Source: Coprinellus micaceus | Lineage: Eukaryota > Basidiomycota > Agaricomycetes > Agaricales > Psathyrellaceae | DNA: 64,000 nucleotides | Assembly: GCA_951394405.1 (NCBI GenBank) | Contig: OX596344.1 | Location: 1,922,001-1,986,000, forward strand | Reading direction: 5' to 3' | Made by a program: the position numbers and the translations under genes | Shown: in pieces, positions 22,749-33,645 of the stretch | Position numbering within the stretch: the first letter of the stretch is position 1 | Layout: the number at the start of each line of letters is the position of its first letter | The notes under the pieces: model-generated | The model's database searches: none | Told to the model about the DNA's origin: nothing | What the model saw: only the letters and a program-made list of their open reading frames with translations

Positions 22749-25700
22749 TCAATCTTCGATTTTAATGTACAATCCCTGGCTTGTCACCAAAGCCCTCGCC
22801 CCAGGGATGACTACGATGGTCTGCGTCGCGTCAATCACCATCGCTGGGCCCTCCACCAAGTCGCCCACATCCAAGTTGCCCAACAAATACACGGGCGTAT
22901 CCTCCACCCGCCCCACCGGAGGCGCGAAGTACACCGAATACCTCTTCGGCTCGGCCTTCTCCCTCGCAGCATCACCTCGATGCAAACAGGCGACCCTGTT
23001 GGCTTGGTATAGTTGCTCCACCTCGGCGTAGATCGAAGGACCCAAATCGTCAAACGTTTTGCCGATCCCTCGCACTTTGACGTCGTCGACGATGACCGGC
23101 TTGTCGAGAATAAAACCGAATTCGGCTTTGTACACGCGCTTAAAGGCTTCCAGGTAGTCCTGGGCTTCACATCCGACTGCTTCGGGAAGTACCATGAGAC
23201 TGGTGTCGGTGCCTTCGAAGCGCATGTTAAGCATCCGTTCCACCTTGACGCGTGAGCCGGAGAAGCCCTGTTCCCCGAGCTCCTTTCTTACTTGCTCGGT
23301 GAGCTTGTCGAGGCGGCTAATGAGAGATGGAGTGTTCTGAGGCGTGTAGAATGTTGCGCTTGGCTCTTGAATTTCATGAGCACTTTGTGAAGAGGACGTC
23401 AGTCAATCTGGGGTAGGGTACGAGCATAGTAAATCCTACCGATCTGCAAGTGCAAGTCCATATGCCGACAGTATTGAGCTGTGCCGATGAATGACAATCG
23501 TCTTGATCCCGAGCAACTTTGCGATCTCGCAAGCGTGCTGTCCGCCCGCACCACCAAAGCTCGCGAGTCTGGATCACGGAATCAGCATGTCGACTAGACG
23601 AAGGACATTCAGGCACTTACACATGCTTCCCAGTGGCATACCCCCTAGCTTCAGTCAGCGATCGTATCGGCCTGGCCATCGTCTCATTCGCAACCTTGAT
23701 GAACCCATATACAACCTCGTCCAGGCTCAGCTCATGACCCCTTCCCTCCAAACTCTCGTTGACCTCCTTCGAAAGTTTCTCAAACGCAGTTCGTGAAGCG
23801 TCCACGTCCAGAGATTCTTTCTCGGACTTGCCGAAGATCTTGGGGAAGAAGTCGGGGATGAGGCGACCAAGGAGGAGATTGGCATCCGTTACGGCGAGAG
23901 GGCCGCCCTTTCTGAGGAGGGTACAGGCAGTTTCGATAAGGTGTCGGGAGGAGAGGACGCGAGGTGAACTTACCTGTAGCATACGGGACCAGGATCTGCA
24001 CCTGCACTTTCCGGGCCAGCAAGGAAGAGACCATTGCGGAAAGTCAGACAGCTACCTCCACCAGCCGCGACAGTGTTGATGTCCAACTGCGGACTTTGGA
24101 TGGTCACTCCGGCAGTGGTGGTTTCGTACACAACTTCGTATCGCCCGTCGAATCTAGACACGTCTGTGGAGGTGCCTCCGACATCGAGGCTATGGACATC
24201 AGTTCAGCAAGCTCTGGATGTATTTACGACGACCTCCTACCCAATGACAGGGACCTTCTTGCCCTGCCTGCCGTCCCAGCTGGTCAACGCGTATCCAACC
24301 ACACCCCCAGCAGGACCACTGAGAATGCTCTTCATTCCAGAGAAGTTGTTTACATCAACGAGGCCTCCATCGGATCCCATGAACTCGACTCGGGCGCCTC
24401 CGTGACCTGTGGGGTACAGGGTCAACATCAGCAGCTTCAGCCAATACGTTGGATATCAACGGCCACTCACCACCCTCTGCACAGAAAGTGCCCTCCCTCA
24501 GACTCTTGTCAAATCCGCTAAAGAACCCATCGAGGTATCGCCTCAAGATTGGAGTGAGGTAGGCATCTGCCGTTGAAGAGACGCCACGCAAAACCATCTT
24601 GATCATAGGAACGAGCTTGCTGCTTTCGCTGACGTGGTCGAATCCCACTTTCCTGTAAGGTTACGTGTTAGCGGGAGACTGAAAGTATTACATTCAGTAC
24701 AAACTTTGCGATCTCCCCGACAATCTGTTCGTGCTCTGGGTATGTGTAAGAGTGGACCAAGATGATCGCGATACTTCTGTACCCTTCATCGTACAGCGCC
24801 TTCAAGTCCTTCTCAATCTGCGCGGCGTCTGTGGTGGTCGGGGTCAGTACTGTTGTCGAAGCACATTCTCAAAACAAGCATCCTCACCAGGCTCCTTCAT
24901 AACGCGAACGGCTTCGCCACTGATCCCTCGGACAACCTTTCCGGGGCCTTCACCTATACTTACGCCATCCCACCCCTTCCCAGAGTACTCCTTGATTACG
25001 CTCCCATCTTCGTGAAACTTGACTGCGTGGTCCTCCGCCTGGGGGTCAGACGTATACCCGACTAAGGTTACTCGTTCGTCGACTTCTACGACCTAAGACT
25101 CCTTTAGCACGCGCACGAGGCACACGGAGTGGTTAAGGAACCAACCTTGGAATACAGCACACCAGGCCTCTTGATGTTCAGATCAAAGATCCTCGGGCGA
25201 CTCTGGTTGCCAATCAACAGGAGGTCTTTGAATCCTTTTGTGATTAGGAGTGCATGTTTATGCCCTTTGCGCTCCAGCAGAGCGTTCGTGGCAATCGTCG
25301 TACTCAGACGAATGTAATCTTTGCACAAAGTCAGTCAGGCATGCTCGGGTGGAACCCGTAGCAGGCTGGCTTACCGATCTTCTTTGTGTCGAGGACCTGC
25401 CCTCTGGGTATGTTCTCGCCCGTCACGATCTCAAGGACACGTCGGATGCCCTCAGTTGGAGCATCAGCATAGTTATTCGGGTCTTGAGACACTACGAGCG
25501 CAGGAATCAGCATTTTGAAGGGCAGGAACACTTAGGGGGACGTACACAATTTGACCACGAGCTCCTTTCGCTCTCCGGCAGGGTTCTCTGGGTCAGGATA
25601 GGATCTGGGAGTAACAAGTCAACAACGACGTCGACCACCAGCTCGAATTAGGACAGCTCACGCATGAACATCACAGAACGTTCCCCCACGGTCCGCGCAG

Positions 25701-25753
25701 ATGCGGATCGACCGGTCGGGTATGTGGTCGCTCGACACAGTAGGAGATGGCAT
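22749..25753 (-). CDS. 5-oxoprolinase-like protein, HyuA half only
   Basis: About 11 exons from the ATG at 25753 to the stop at 22749, roughly 820 residues. It matches the N-terminal (hydantoinase A) half of ATP-dependent 5-oxoprolinase, which opens 5-oxoproline to glutamate in the glutathione cycle. Landmarks in order: [51 protein letters not shown], the second nucleotide-binding [46 protein letters not shown] and [15 protein letters not shown]. It stops after [13 protein letters not shown], where full-length enzymes go on into the about 500-residue HyuB domain (a segment normally opening DPIQLSIFSHRFM). All junctions that I tested stay in frame, including a GTTTGT donor near 24687, so the HyuA part is intact. 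It is either a stand-alone HyuA or a gene that lost its second half. Confidence 0.85.
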
Positions 25754-26367
25754 TGTTTCCACGTCTCGGAGAGCAGAGAAGATGAACCTGAAGGGGTGAC
25801 CGGGGCACATAGAGAAGGTACCCAAATCAGCGCAACCCATTTATTCTTAACCCTCGGGATACTCACGGATTTTGGTGAATCAAGGGGGTATGCCGAAGGG
25901 CTTCGGAATCCAGCAGGACCTTGATAATGCCCACACGCGGTTTAAGTTGCGATTGTTCGGGAAGTTTCCCCAAGGATGCTTACGAAGGTCTCCCCTTGCT
26001 CAAGAGATGTGATATATGGCAGTGGTTCAAGCCTCAAGCCCAGGAAGTAGGCATAGGCCTTGATGGTGGTCAGGAACCAGGATGATGCAATTCGGAAAGG
26101 GCTCGGTGAGGGAAAGATAAGATCTATTGAATCTTATCTTATCTGTTTCCACCAATCGCAATGACGTCACCCAGCCCTCTAACTCCCTAGTTCTAACCTT
26201 TCACGGGGAGGAAAGTGTCTGTTCATTGCATCCACAATTACGTTTCTCGAGCGATGAGATGGTCAAGCAGGCGTGTTGGAATTATGGGGGTATAATGGTA
26301 CGACATAAGCTAATCATAGTGACATTGTCGCGAAATTCTTCGTCTAAACAACCTCTTCTCCGCTTCT
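25754..26367. other. Intergenic: oxoprolinase upstream region and microprotein 3' region
   Basis: About 610 bp. A small direct/inverted motif AATCTTATCTTATC lies near 26130. No coding features recognised. Confidence 0.4.
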
Positions 26368-26728
26368 CTAATATCTTGAGGACCCATACCTCCTGTAGCG
26401 AGTCCTCCCTGTGCGCATTCTGTGCCTCCGAGAGCCGAAGCAGCGGCAGCAAAGGATGTCGGTGATCACGTCGAAGATAGATACGATGATCTGAGTTGAA
26501 GCGAGCGTCAGCAAACCATGGAGAGTTCGTTGGTCCCACACTGCTGGCGGAGGGATCGGGGTGGAGGAGGACGGATACTCACATATGTTATCGCACTGAC
26601 GATCGTTAGGAGTACGTTGGCGATAGCAGAGATAATGGCGTTGATGCCACGGCCAATTGCAGATACAACAGATCCCTAAAGACAGTGAGTGAGCGATGCA
26701 ATGCCATGCCGCGTCGAAGGCGTACCAT
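26368..26728 (-). CDS. 72-residue conserved basidiomycete microprotein
   Basis: Three exons: 26728-26726 (only ATG), 26675-26583 (31 codons) and 26490-26368 (40 codons plus stop). Introns start GTACGC and GTGAGT and end TTTAG and CTCAG. The protein starts GSVVSAIGRGINAIISAIA, goes on with LLTIVSAITY and IIVSIFDVITDIL, then a CCRC motif and a strongly basic tail (SRRHRMRTGRTRYRRYG). This resembles short, unnamed basidiomycete proteins that I recall with an MG-x-x-VSAIG start, NAIISAI and CCRCF. The Gly after Met suggests N-myristoylation, and the hydrophobic helix, cysteine cluster and Arg tail suggest membrane association. No function is known to me. Confidence 0.8.
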
Positions 26729-27247
26729 TGTGAATATAAGTTTTGACTGATGCTTCGGGGTTGTGTGGTAAATCGGTTTGTGTTTGATGAGTGGATTCGA
26801 TATGGAAATCAAGGAGCAAGGGACCAGGGCCTTTATACCTCAGCCAAAGTCAATACGTAGGTGGCTCCATCGAGCTGAGCGAAGGGTCTAAAAGGTACGT
26901 CGCTCCTGTTAACATGCGAAGTATCGACGTCAATATTCGTCGATACCCGCACTCCACTTCTTCTTCATCCATTGTAATGAAAAGGTCAATGACATCATTC
27001 AATTTTGAGAGAACCGCCTCCCATAATGAAGATACCTGAAACGAGCAGGACGGGTCCTTGCGTCGGAGTGAAATGGTGCGATGCAGTGAAGCGCCGCAAT
27101 GAGGGCGGTCACGTCACCGTCGTCATTGCATAAATCTGAAAGTCTTCCAAGCACCCGCCGAAGTTACTGCTGGACACTGCCCAATGCTCAATTCCATATC
27201 CACATCGAGCCTTGGGAACGTAGGGGATATCGATGGGATTGCAGGAG
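26729..27247. other. Microprotein promoter and DUF2470 3' region
   Basis: About 520 bp; no coding features recognised. A TTTATACC motif near 26832 reads GGTATAAA toward the microprotein gene, about 100 bp from its ATG, and could be a TATA element. Confidence 0.4.
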
Positions 27248-28060
27248 CTACTGGATCTTCATTACAGAGTCGATACGAGCGCTCTGGATAGTCTTGCGCA
27301 ACGTCGACCAAATCGGGAGGCCGAAGTATAGTGTCGCTCCGACGTACTGTAGCTGTGGGTGGTTGAGCTCCTTGCATTTCTCCAAGACACTAGCGGTACG
27401 CACCCCCACAACGAACGGCGTTGAGTGCTTCCAGCACAAAGACAACGTGTACAGCGATTCCAGGACATGCGCAGTAACCGTGAGATAGAATGCAATCGTA
27501 ATCTGCCTCTCCCCGAGATATTGCCTTGCCAAGGCCACAGGGAGAAGCAATGGGGAGGTCGAAGTGTCAGATGGGGCCAAGAAAGAGAGGTAAATCGGTG
27601 TCAGGAAGAGGCTAGCATTGAACGCTCGTCGCCAGGGGAAGATGAAGGTATCGACCTTGGGTGCCTTAATCTGCAACACAAGGTCAGGGGCACTCCCTCA
27701 AGTAGCAGGAACGTGACACGAGCCATTCCCAATCCTTCTTGGGCGAGCGCCTTCATCTCAAGGAGTCGAGGCTTGACGTCGTCGTAGCCCCCCAGAGGAG
27801 GCTCGATGGGCACTACGACTTCTTTCTTGGACCCGTCTTTCAGGCTGCAGGACAGGCTGATGGTCTGCGGCAGATTATCTCTGTATATATCCAGTCAACG
27901 ACCATGAACTGCGCACCTTGGTGGTAATCCCGGTCATTTGAGCGCTTGTAATTTGCTCCTGAACCTTCCCAAACCATTTCGCGTATGCCACGAGGGTGTC
28001 CGGATGGCTCGACATGTACATGCAGAGGAACCCGGACTTCTCTGCTACTGGGTCTGCCAT
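27248..28060 (-). CDS. DUF2470 integral membrane protein
   Basis: Exons 28060-27917, 27864-27718 and 27670-27248 give 237 residues. Residues 1-85 look like a DUF2470 domain (a heme-utilisation/PNPOx-associated fold): HPDTLVAYAKWFGKV, ITSAQMTGITTKTISLSC and PPLGGYDDVKPRLLEMK. The rest holds about four hydrophobic segments, including AFNASLFLTPIYLSFLAP, ITIAFYLTVTAHVLESLYTL and LQYVGATLYFGLPIW. Such two-part proteins are found across fungi and are uncharacterised. The start lies 240 bp from the divergent start at 28300, so both probably share a promoter region. Intron 2 uses a weaker GTCACG donor. Confidence 0.8.
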
Positions 28061-28299
28061 TGGGTTTCGCTAGTGCGGTTAAGGATGTTGACCAGTTCGA
28101 GGAGGGTGAGGGGAGGATACAAGAAGGTCTGCCTTGCGGCCACATCTGATCATCGTCGTGCGGTGTTCGTTGGGCCCGAGTTGACCGGGTGCTTTAATAT
28201 CCCGTAAGCGCTCGTGCCGGGTGCTTCTCTAAACGGTGAATTCCAACTTAACATTTTACTTTCACTTTTGGTCTCTCAGCCTCTTCTAGGACTTTCCCT

Positions 28300-31014
28300 A
28301 TGTCCAGTGGAGGGCTTGGCATACCCGACAATCCCGGCAGTCCGTCACGCCCCGAGAACGTCGGTGCCAGCCCGAAGCCTGCTAGTCCCCCACTGGCAGA
28401 AGCGCACCGCCCAGCGTTCGGCAGGCGTCGTCTACTCTGGGCAACTCTGGGCATTATCTCCCTATGGCTGCTGAGGGGCGCATGGGATAGGCTTAAAATC
28501 CGGTTCAATACGCCCCACGAGTCCTTGTACGAAAAGAAGACCTTGGCCGAAGTATTGGACCTGCGGGACGTTGTACGGCCGCTAATAGACAAAGACCAAC
28601 CGTTTGACGTGGTCGCGACGGTCTGGACTACGATTCAAGGGGCGCGTCAGTCTTGGATGACGAGGAACCCCGAGAAGATACTCTTCTCGGACACGATTTT
28701 CCGTGGAGTGTCACTCAAGGACAAGGACGCCCACGCCCGGGTCAACTTGTCGATCCCGCTCCAAGGTTTTAAGTTCGTGCATGAATTTGTTACAATCCAT
28801 AAATCTAACTCCCCTGCTGACGTATCGTCTTTTGAATAGCGAAGCCAAGATATTGGAGAATTACGACCTTCGAGCCTCGTTCATCCTGATACCTCAGTCG
28901 CCTTCTCTGCTTGATGCATTCCACGGCTACCACTCCTGGCGCCCATTCCACTGGATAAGGGCGGCAAAGATGGGCCCGCCAGAAGAGGGGTCAGTCAGGC
29001 TCTGGCTTATTTGCGTTCTTTTCAAGGACCTGACTTCCTTCGAGCCTACGACCCGAAGATTTTATTGGACAGGTCCCCGACCCGAAACAAGAAGCGATTG
29101 ATTCCTATGGAATAACCGTCCCTCTCATCGAATTCAACCCCACCGAGAGCGCTTGTGATAAGGGTGCCAGCAAGCCGCCCAACCTTGCTCCAAGATTGTA
29201 CAACGGCCGTGTCAAGTTTCCTATCGAATCCACGAAGGGGAAGTCTCCTCTGGAGTACCATCCGTTCGTCGTGACGAGGTGCGGGAATAAAATCCCCTCC
29301 GCAGTGACGCACATTAAATCTGGGCAGGACCGACCTACGCGTTGTGAAGATGACGGAGCTATACAACACAGATCGGTACGACAGGCTCCATCATGCGCTG
29401 ACGAAGAACTACGTACGCATCTCGCATTTCGGCCTTTCAAAACAACCTTCCGAGTCCCAACCATTTTTACAGACGCTGAATGGCTGCCCTAGTCTATTCA
29501 GTGAAGCCACAACCTGGGGGAGGAATCCAAACCCCCAAGACGCCAGGAACCGCGAAAGAACCTTCCGTTTACGAGCGAACATGGAGACCAAGGTTGAAGT
29601 CAAGATGCCCTCCCAAGGAGAGGGACTCTCTTCCCCTTCAACTGTATGGGCCTACGCGCCGTACATGGATGCGCTTCCGGGATCCTGGGGCCCTATGGTG
29701 AGGACGGCCTTATGACCTCAACGCTCGACTTTCAGGTATTGACTACGTCGTTGAACAGGACTTGGTGCCCATGCCTGTCAATCGCGAAGGGTGCACAACC
29801 AAGGCGTCGAGTAGCACAGTCCCTGAGACCCTCAACTTTACCTGGAATGTAGCTTTATCTTTTCCCTCTCCTGGCCAACATTTCCTTGCGGAAGGACTTG
29901 TTAAGGCTCTAAGTCAGAGTCTTTACGGCCCCACAACCACACCTCACCAAAGGGCCCGAGCTCAATCGTTCGCTCAGCACATCCGTCCGTCTCTCTTTCG
30001 TCAGTGCTTGTCGGACGGAGCGAACTAACTTATTGAGATAATAGACTGGCTTCACGGTCACAAGTTCTCCGCGACAGCCAACGTTGGGCGAAGTATCCTC
30101 ATCCAAGCTACGATGTACGTGATTCTACCGCCTCACCCTGTCCCGTAGCACTAATCCCAAGGTCCCTGCGTGCAGAACTTCACTTGGTGCGCTTGTCTTA
30201 CCGATGCTTAGCATCAATTACTGGAACACTCGCTCTTCGACGGTCGGGATCAGTCAAGTGGGATCTACCATGATCGCAATTGGTGGCATCTGCTCATTCT
30301 TGACGACCCAATACGATGCTTGGAGCGAGGGGGATGCCGGGGGTCTCACCAACGACACGGTAGTGATTTCCTTACTCTTCACGGGGATGGCGGTCTATAC
30401 GACCATCCTCATGACAGCCGCTTCCTTCCGCTTGGAAAGGGTCAATAAATTCCCATTTTTCAAAAGGAGGGAGCCCACACGCCTCGAGAGGGCGAGCCTC
30501 AGAAGGGAAGTGCAAGGCAAGACACCGCTACTGGCCACTGTGAGAAATCTCGTCCACTCCCTCCAGGGAACTACTTAAGGAGCTTACACAGATATTCGTC
30601 GCCACACTGCTCGCCAATGTCGCCACATCGACCTTCCTGGACCGGTGCATCATCATACCGCGCGTCGGTCCCGCTCCAGAAGATGAGCACTCGACGTGGC
30701 AGGAAATGGTTATATACTCAATTAAGGACTCGATTACCGGGGTGCTTCCCTTGCTTGGGGAGGTGTACCAACTTAGCTTAAACTTTCGCTTCAAGGCCTT
30801 CGCTGGTCAGTCCAAGTTTGCTGCGTGGTTGGTACTGCTGGTATTCTGCCTCGAGCGCATCAAAAACATACCATGGATAGTGGGAGAGCTACCATTGGCA
30901 GACTCCGTTACACTAGCAGATCCGGTCTACGCCATTCCCCCGGCGGTCGCAGCCGTGCAAAGTATCGTATATCCCGAAGTCAAGCAAGACACAGAAGATG
31001 AACATATAGATTAG
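28300..31014 (+). CDS. Multi-pass membrane protein of unknown function
   Basis: Nine exons (28300-28772, 28840-28989, 29045-29278, 29328-29412, 29473-29697, 29759-29999, 30045-30114, 30176-30539, 30592-31014) join in frame to 754 residues. An N-terminal signal-anchor (RRLLWATLGIISLWLLRGAW, about residue 45) is followed by a large soluble, probably lumenal region with beta-rich conserved stretches (DKDQPFDVVATVWTTIQ, ILFSDTIFRGVSL, YDLRASFILIPQ, TDLRVVKMTELYNTD). The C-terminal half has about five to six membrane segments (SLGALVLPMLSINYW, VGSTMIAIGGICSF, VISLLFTGMAVYTTILM, VATLLANVATSTFL, FAAWLVLLVFCLER) and ends in an acidic KQDTEDEHID tail. The overall plan, lumenal domain then membrane bundle, recalls CLPTM1-type proteins, but I do not see their motifs. 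Confidence 0.75.
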
Positions 31015-31461
31015 GGAGCCATTCCGACTGAGAATAGACGTAGCTGCCCTCCTTACACCTATATCTGCTCGATTTCTAATCCTTGGATGCACTGTGAGCC
31101 ACTTTTACTTGTTCGGCGTCTTGAACGGCGGGAATGATGGCGGTCATAAGCGCCCGCAGTCCCGTGACATGTGAAGTCAAAACACAACCAAATACCCATG
31201 ACCCGTTGAACTTGAAGTGTCGGACTCATAACGGTATTTACCTCCTCCCCTCCGCACCCTTTTCTAAAGCCCGTGCACGTCAGTGCCACGTCGGACATTA
31301 CTCAAGCTTCGTCTCGCGGGAAGCACTGCCTCGCTCGATAGCATGTGCCCCCCCGCAAGGCCGATTCCCGGGCGCTGCTCCTTGCACTGCTTTGCAATCT
31401 ATAGCTGCCACATAAAAAGCGTGGTCAGACCGTTCACGAACCCCAACCCTGCCACCTTGCC
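31015..31461. other. Intergenic
   Basis: About 450 bp upstream of the F-box-like gene; no features recognised. Confidence 0.4.
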
Positions 31462-33350
31462 ATGACCTACGCGACGGCGAACGACCTCCCGGCAGAGATA
31501 TGGGAAATAATCTCGCGCGACCTCCTACATCCGGAGGACCAAAGTCGCAGTGGGGCACCTGCACCGATACCGCCAAAGCCCCTCGGCACTCCTCTTGACG
31601 ACATAATGGACAGGGAGCCAGGCCGAAAGCCGTCCAAGAAGAAACAAACACAAGGGGTATCTGGGACGCTACCAAGCAAGTACATGAGTATCAACCGATA
31701 TCTCTTCAACTTGTACCTGGACGCAAAGTACAAGGAGGTAGAATGGACGAGGCTAGACGAGAACATGGAAGCCCAACTGCACAGACTTCAGTAAGTGCCC
31801 GCCCGTGGCACTGAAGATCATTCAACAGCTCATCGTTCTTTCTGATAGGAGCCCAATTATCGGAAGCCGAGTTCGAAAGCTGAAAGTCCGTGTGTGGTTC
31901 ATTGAACAGCTCATGCGACGGGAGCGAGAACAAGCAGCTCGACCAGTCGCAGGGCTTATGGCATCCACTTTGGGGGCAGTCCAGTCAGGATTCTCACTGA
32001 TCTCACTGGGGTCCAGGGGCGCTCCTGGGGCCAAAACGCTGTCCAACGTCTCTTCAAGGTCACTATTGCGGCGAATGGAGATCGCAGTGCACAACATGCG
32101 CAATGTGACCTCCTGCTCGTTTGAGCTACGAGATCTTAGTCTCACCGAAGACACGCGGCGCTTCCTCGACATGACTCGCCTTGCCCTAGCTCCAAGCTTG
32201 CAGAGGCTTGCATTGCACGGAACCGCTTCTCAGCTCAAATCGTTCATCACATTTACGGACCTTGACAATATGGGGGATCTCGAGTTGCACCTTGATTACC
32301 AAGGCCACGCCGTGCCAAACGCAACGCAAGACGAAATCTTCGCTTTTAAGCAGCGCGAAGCGGATGATCTACAAGAAGCGATCCTGCCCTTCGTCAACGG
32401 TCGGAAAGATACCTTGCACTCCTTTACATTCGTCTCATTTTCCTCCGTCAATCTCTCCCACTTCTTTCGAGGCCTTGAACTCTTCCCTCGCCTCCGCTTC
32501 CTCTCCATCAAAACATGTCTTGACGAAGCCCATTTATCCGACGTCAATGCTCTAGTCGAGTTCCTCCACAAACATCGCACGTCTTTACTCCAGCTTGACA
32601 TTCGACCCTGCATGCCAGACATTGGCGACTCCGTGTGGGTCAGCAACGAGCACTCTCTCAAGCTCAAGGATGAGTCGTGGGCCCGGATACAAGCGGCGCT
32701 TGCTCGGGATAGAGGTGTCCTGTTAGCGTTGGAAGGGCTCCACCTCCCAGTCGGCAACATCACTCTGTACACCCAGGTTGTATCCCGCGCGCTACCGACC
32801 TTGACCCATCTATCCTTGGCAGACCGCACATTGAACATGGAGGAACTCAAAAAAGCCTTGGAGGTGTTCGCGGATCGGCCACTCCGACTAAAATCTCTCC
32901 TCCTCGAAATCACCGAGCTGAAGATCGACGCGCTACAACTCCTCGCCAACAGACTTCCAGGGCTGGAATCACTCGTTATAATGTATGACGAGATCTTCAT
33001 GAATTTCGAACACGCCCTCGAATTACACGCACATACCGTATGTCGAAACCCCCTTTCCTCCTTCCCGAATACCTCCCTGACTATCGTTTTTCGCGAAATC
33101 ATAGGCGTATGACTACTTCGTCAACGTTTTGGTGAACCTCGAGCCAGGTCAGCTTGAGTGGAACCTGCGGCACGTCGCACTACTTCCACGCAGAAATACC
33201 CGCATCTCTCAAGAAGATGCTGAGTTGATCGGCTACAGATCCAGCGCGAATTCGACTGACACAAGACTGGTACAAGTCCTTGCGAAAGCAATCCCATCGA
33301 TAGAGAGTTTTAAGGCGATTAGATACCATCGAGCCGCCTTTGTGCGTTGA
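31462..33350 (+). CDS. F-box/LRR-like protein, paralogue A
   Basis: Exons 31462-31790, 31849-33037 and 33105-33350 give 587 residues. The start MTYATANDLPAEIWEIISRD has an F-box-like LPxEIWxxI core, followed by a disordered loop and PSKYMSINRYLFNLYLDAKY. The remainder consists of irregular leucine-rich segments (LQRLALHGT, LEGLHLPVGNI, LPTLTHLSLAD, PLRLKSLLLEITELKID, LQLLANRLPGLESLVIMYD). It is clearly a paralogue of the inverted gene at 35490-37406: same intron phases, last exons of exactly 246 nt in both, and shared stretches such as YSFELRDLALT-like and LNLELHLDY-like motifs. It may be an SCF adaptor; no substrate is suggested by the sequence. Confidence 0.75.
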
Positions 33351-33645
33351 ACAAGCCTAACGTACTTGCAACCCGGGTCTTGAAATTGAAATTGGTTATG
33401 CCTATGACTTTCCATCCACCATCTTGAAATACGTGTATCTCCACGAGTAAAATGAGTTTATTGGGCCCCCAGTTTCGTCCTTCTGGACAGGGCGGGGTGA
33501 TAGCGACACCACGGGCGTCTAAATTTCTGATCAGAACGGTCCTGGCCATCATTCTCCTTCTTTCCTTTGGACCCCCACCATCCTCCCTTATCCCCCAGAT
33601 ATATCCCCCGCAAAGCATATTATTTCCCTCTTTTCGCCTGAAATC

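Noticed and set aside
24640..24690. Apparent frameshift in the oxoprolinase gene between VGEIA and KVGFDH
   Set aside because: The donor is GTTTGT (inside AAG TTT), not the nearby GTACTG. With it the exon ends in phase 2 and the frame reads [16 protein letters not shown], so there is no break.
26127..26465. Plus-strand 112-codon frame over the microprotein
   Set aside because: It is antisense to the three-exon microprotein, whose splice sites and residues are coherent; the plus frame has no recognisable features.
29480..29701. Alternative frame in the nine-exon membrane gene (KEPSVYERTWRPR...)
   Set aside because: It looks protein-like but neither end joins in phase with neighbouring exons, whereas the chosen frame joins on both sides (TAC|ACG and ATG|GAC).
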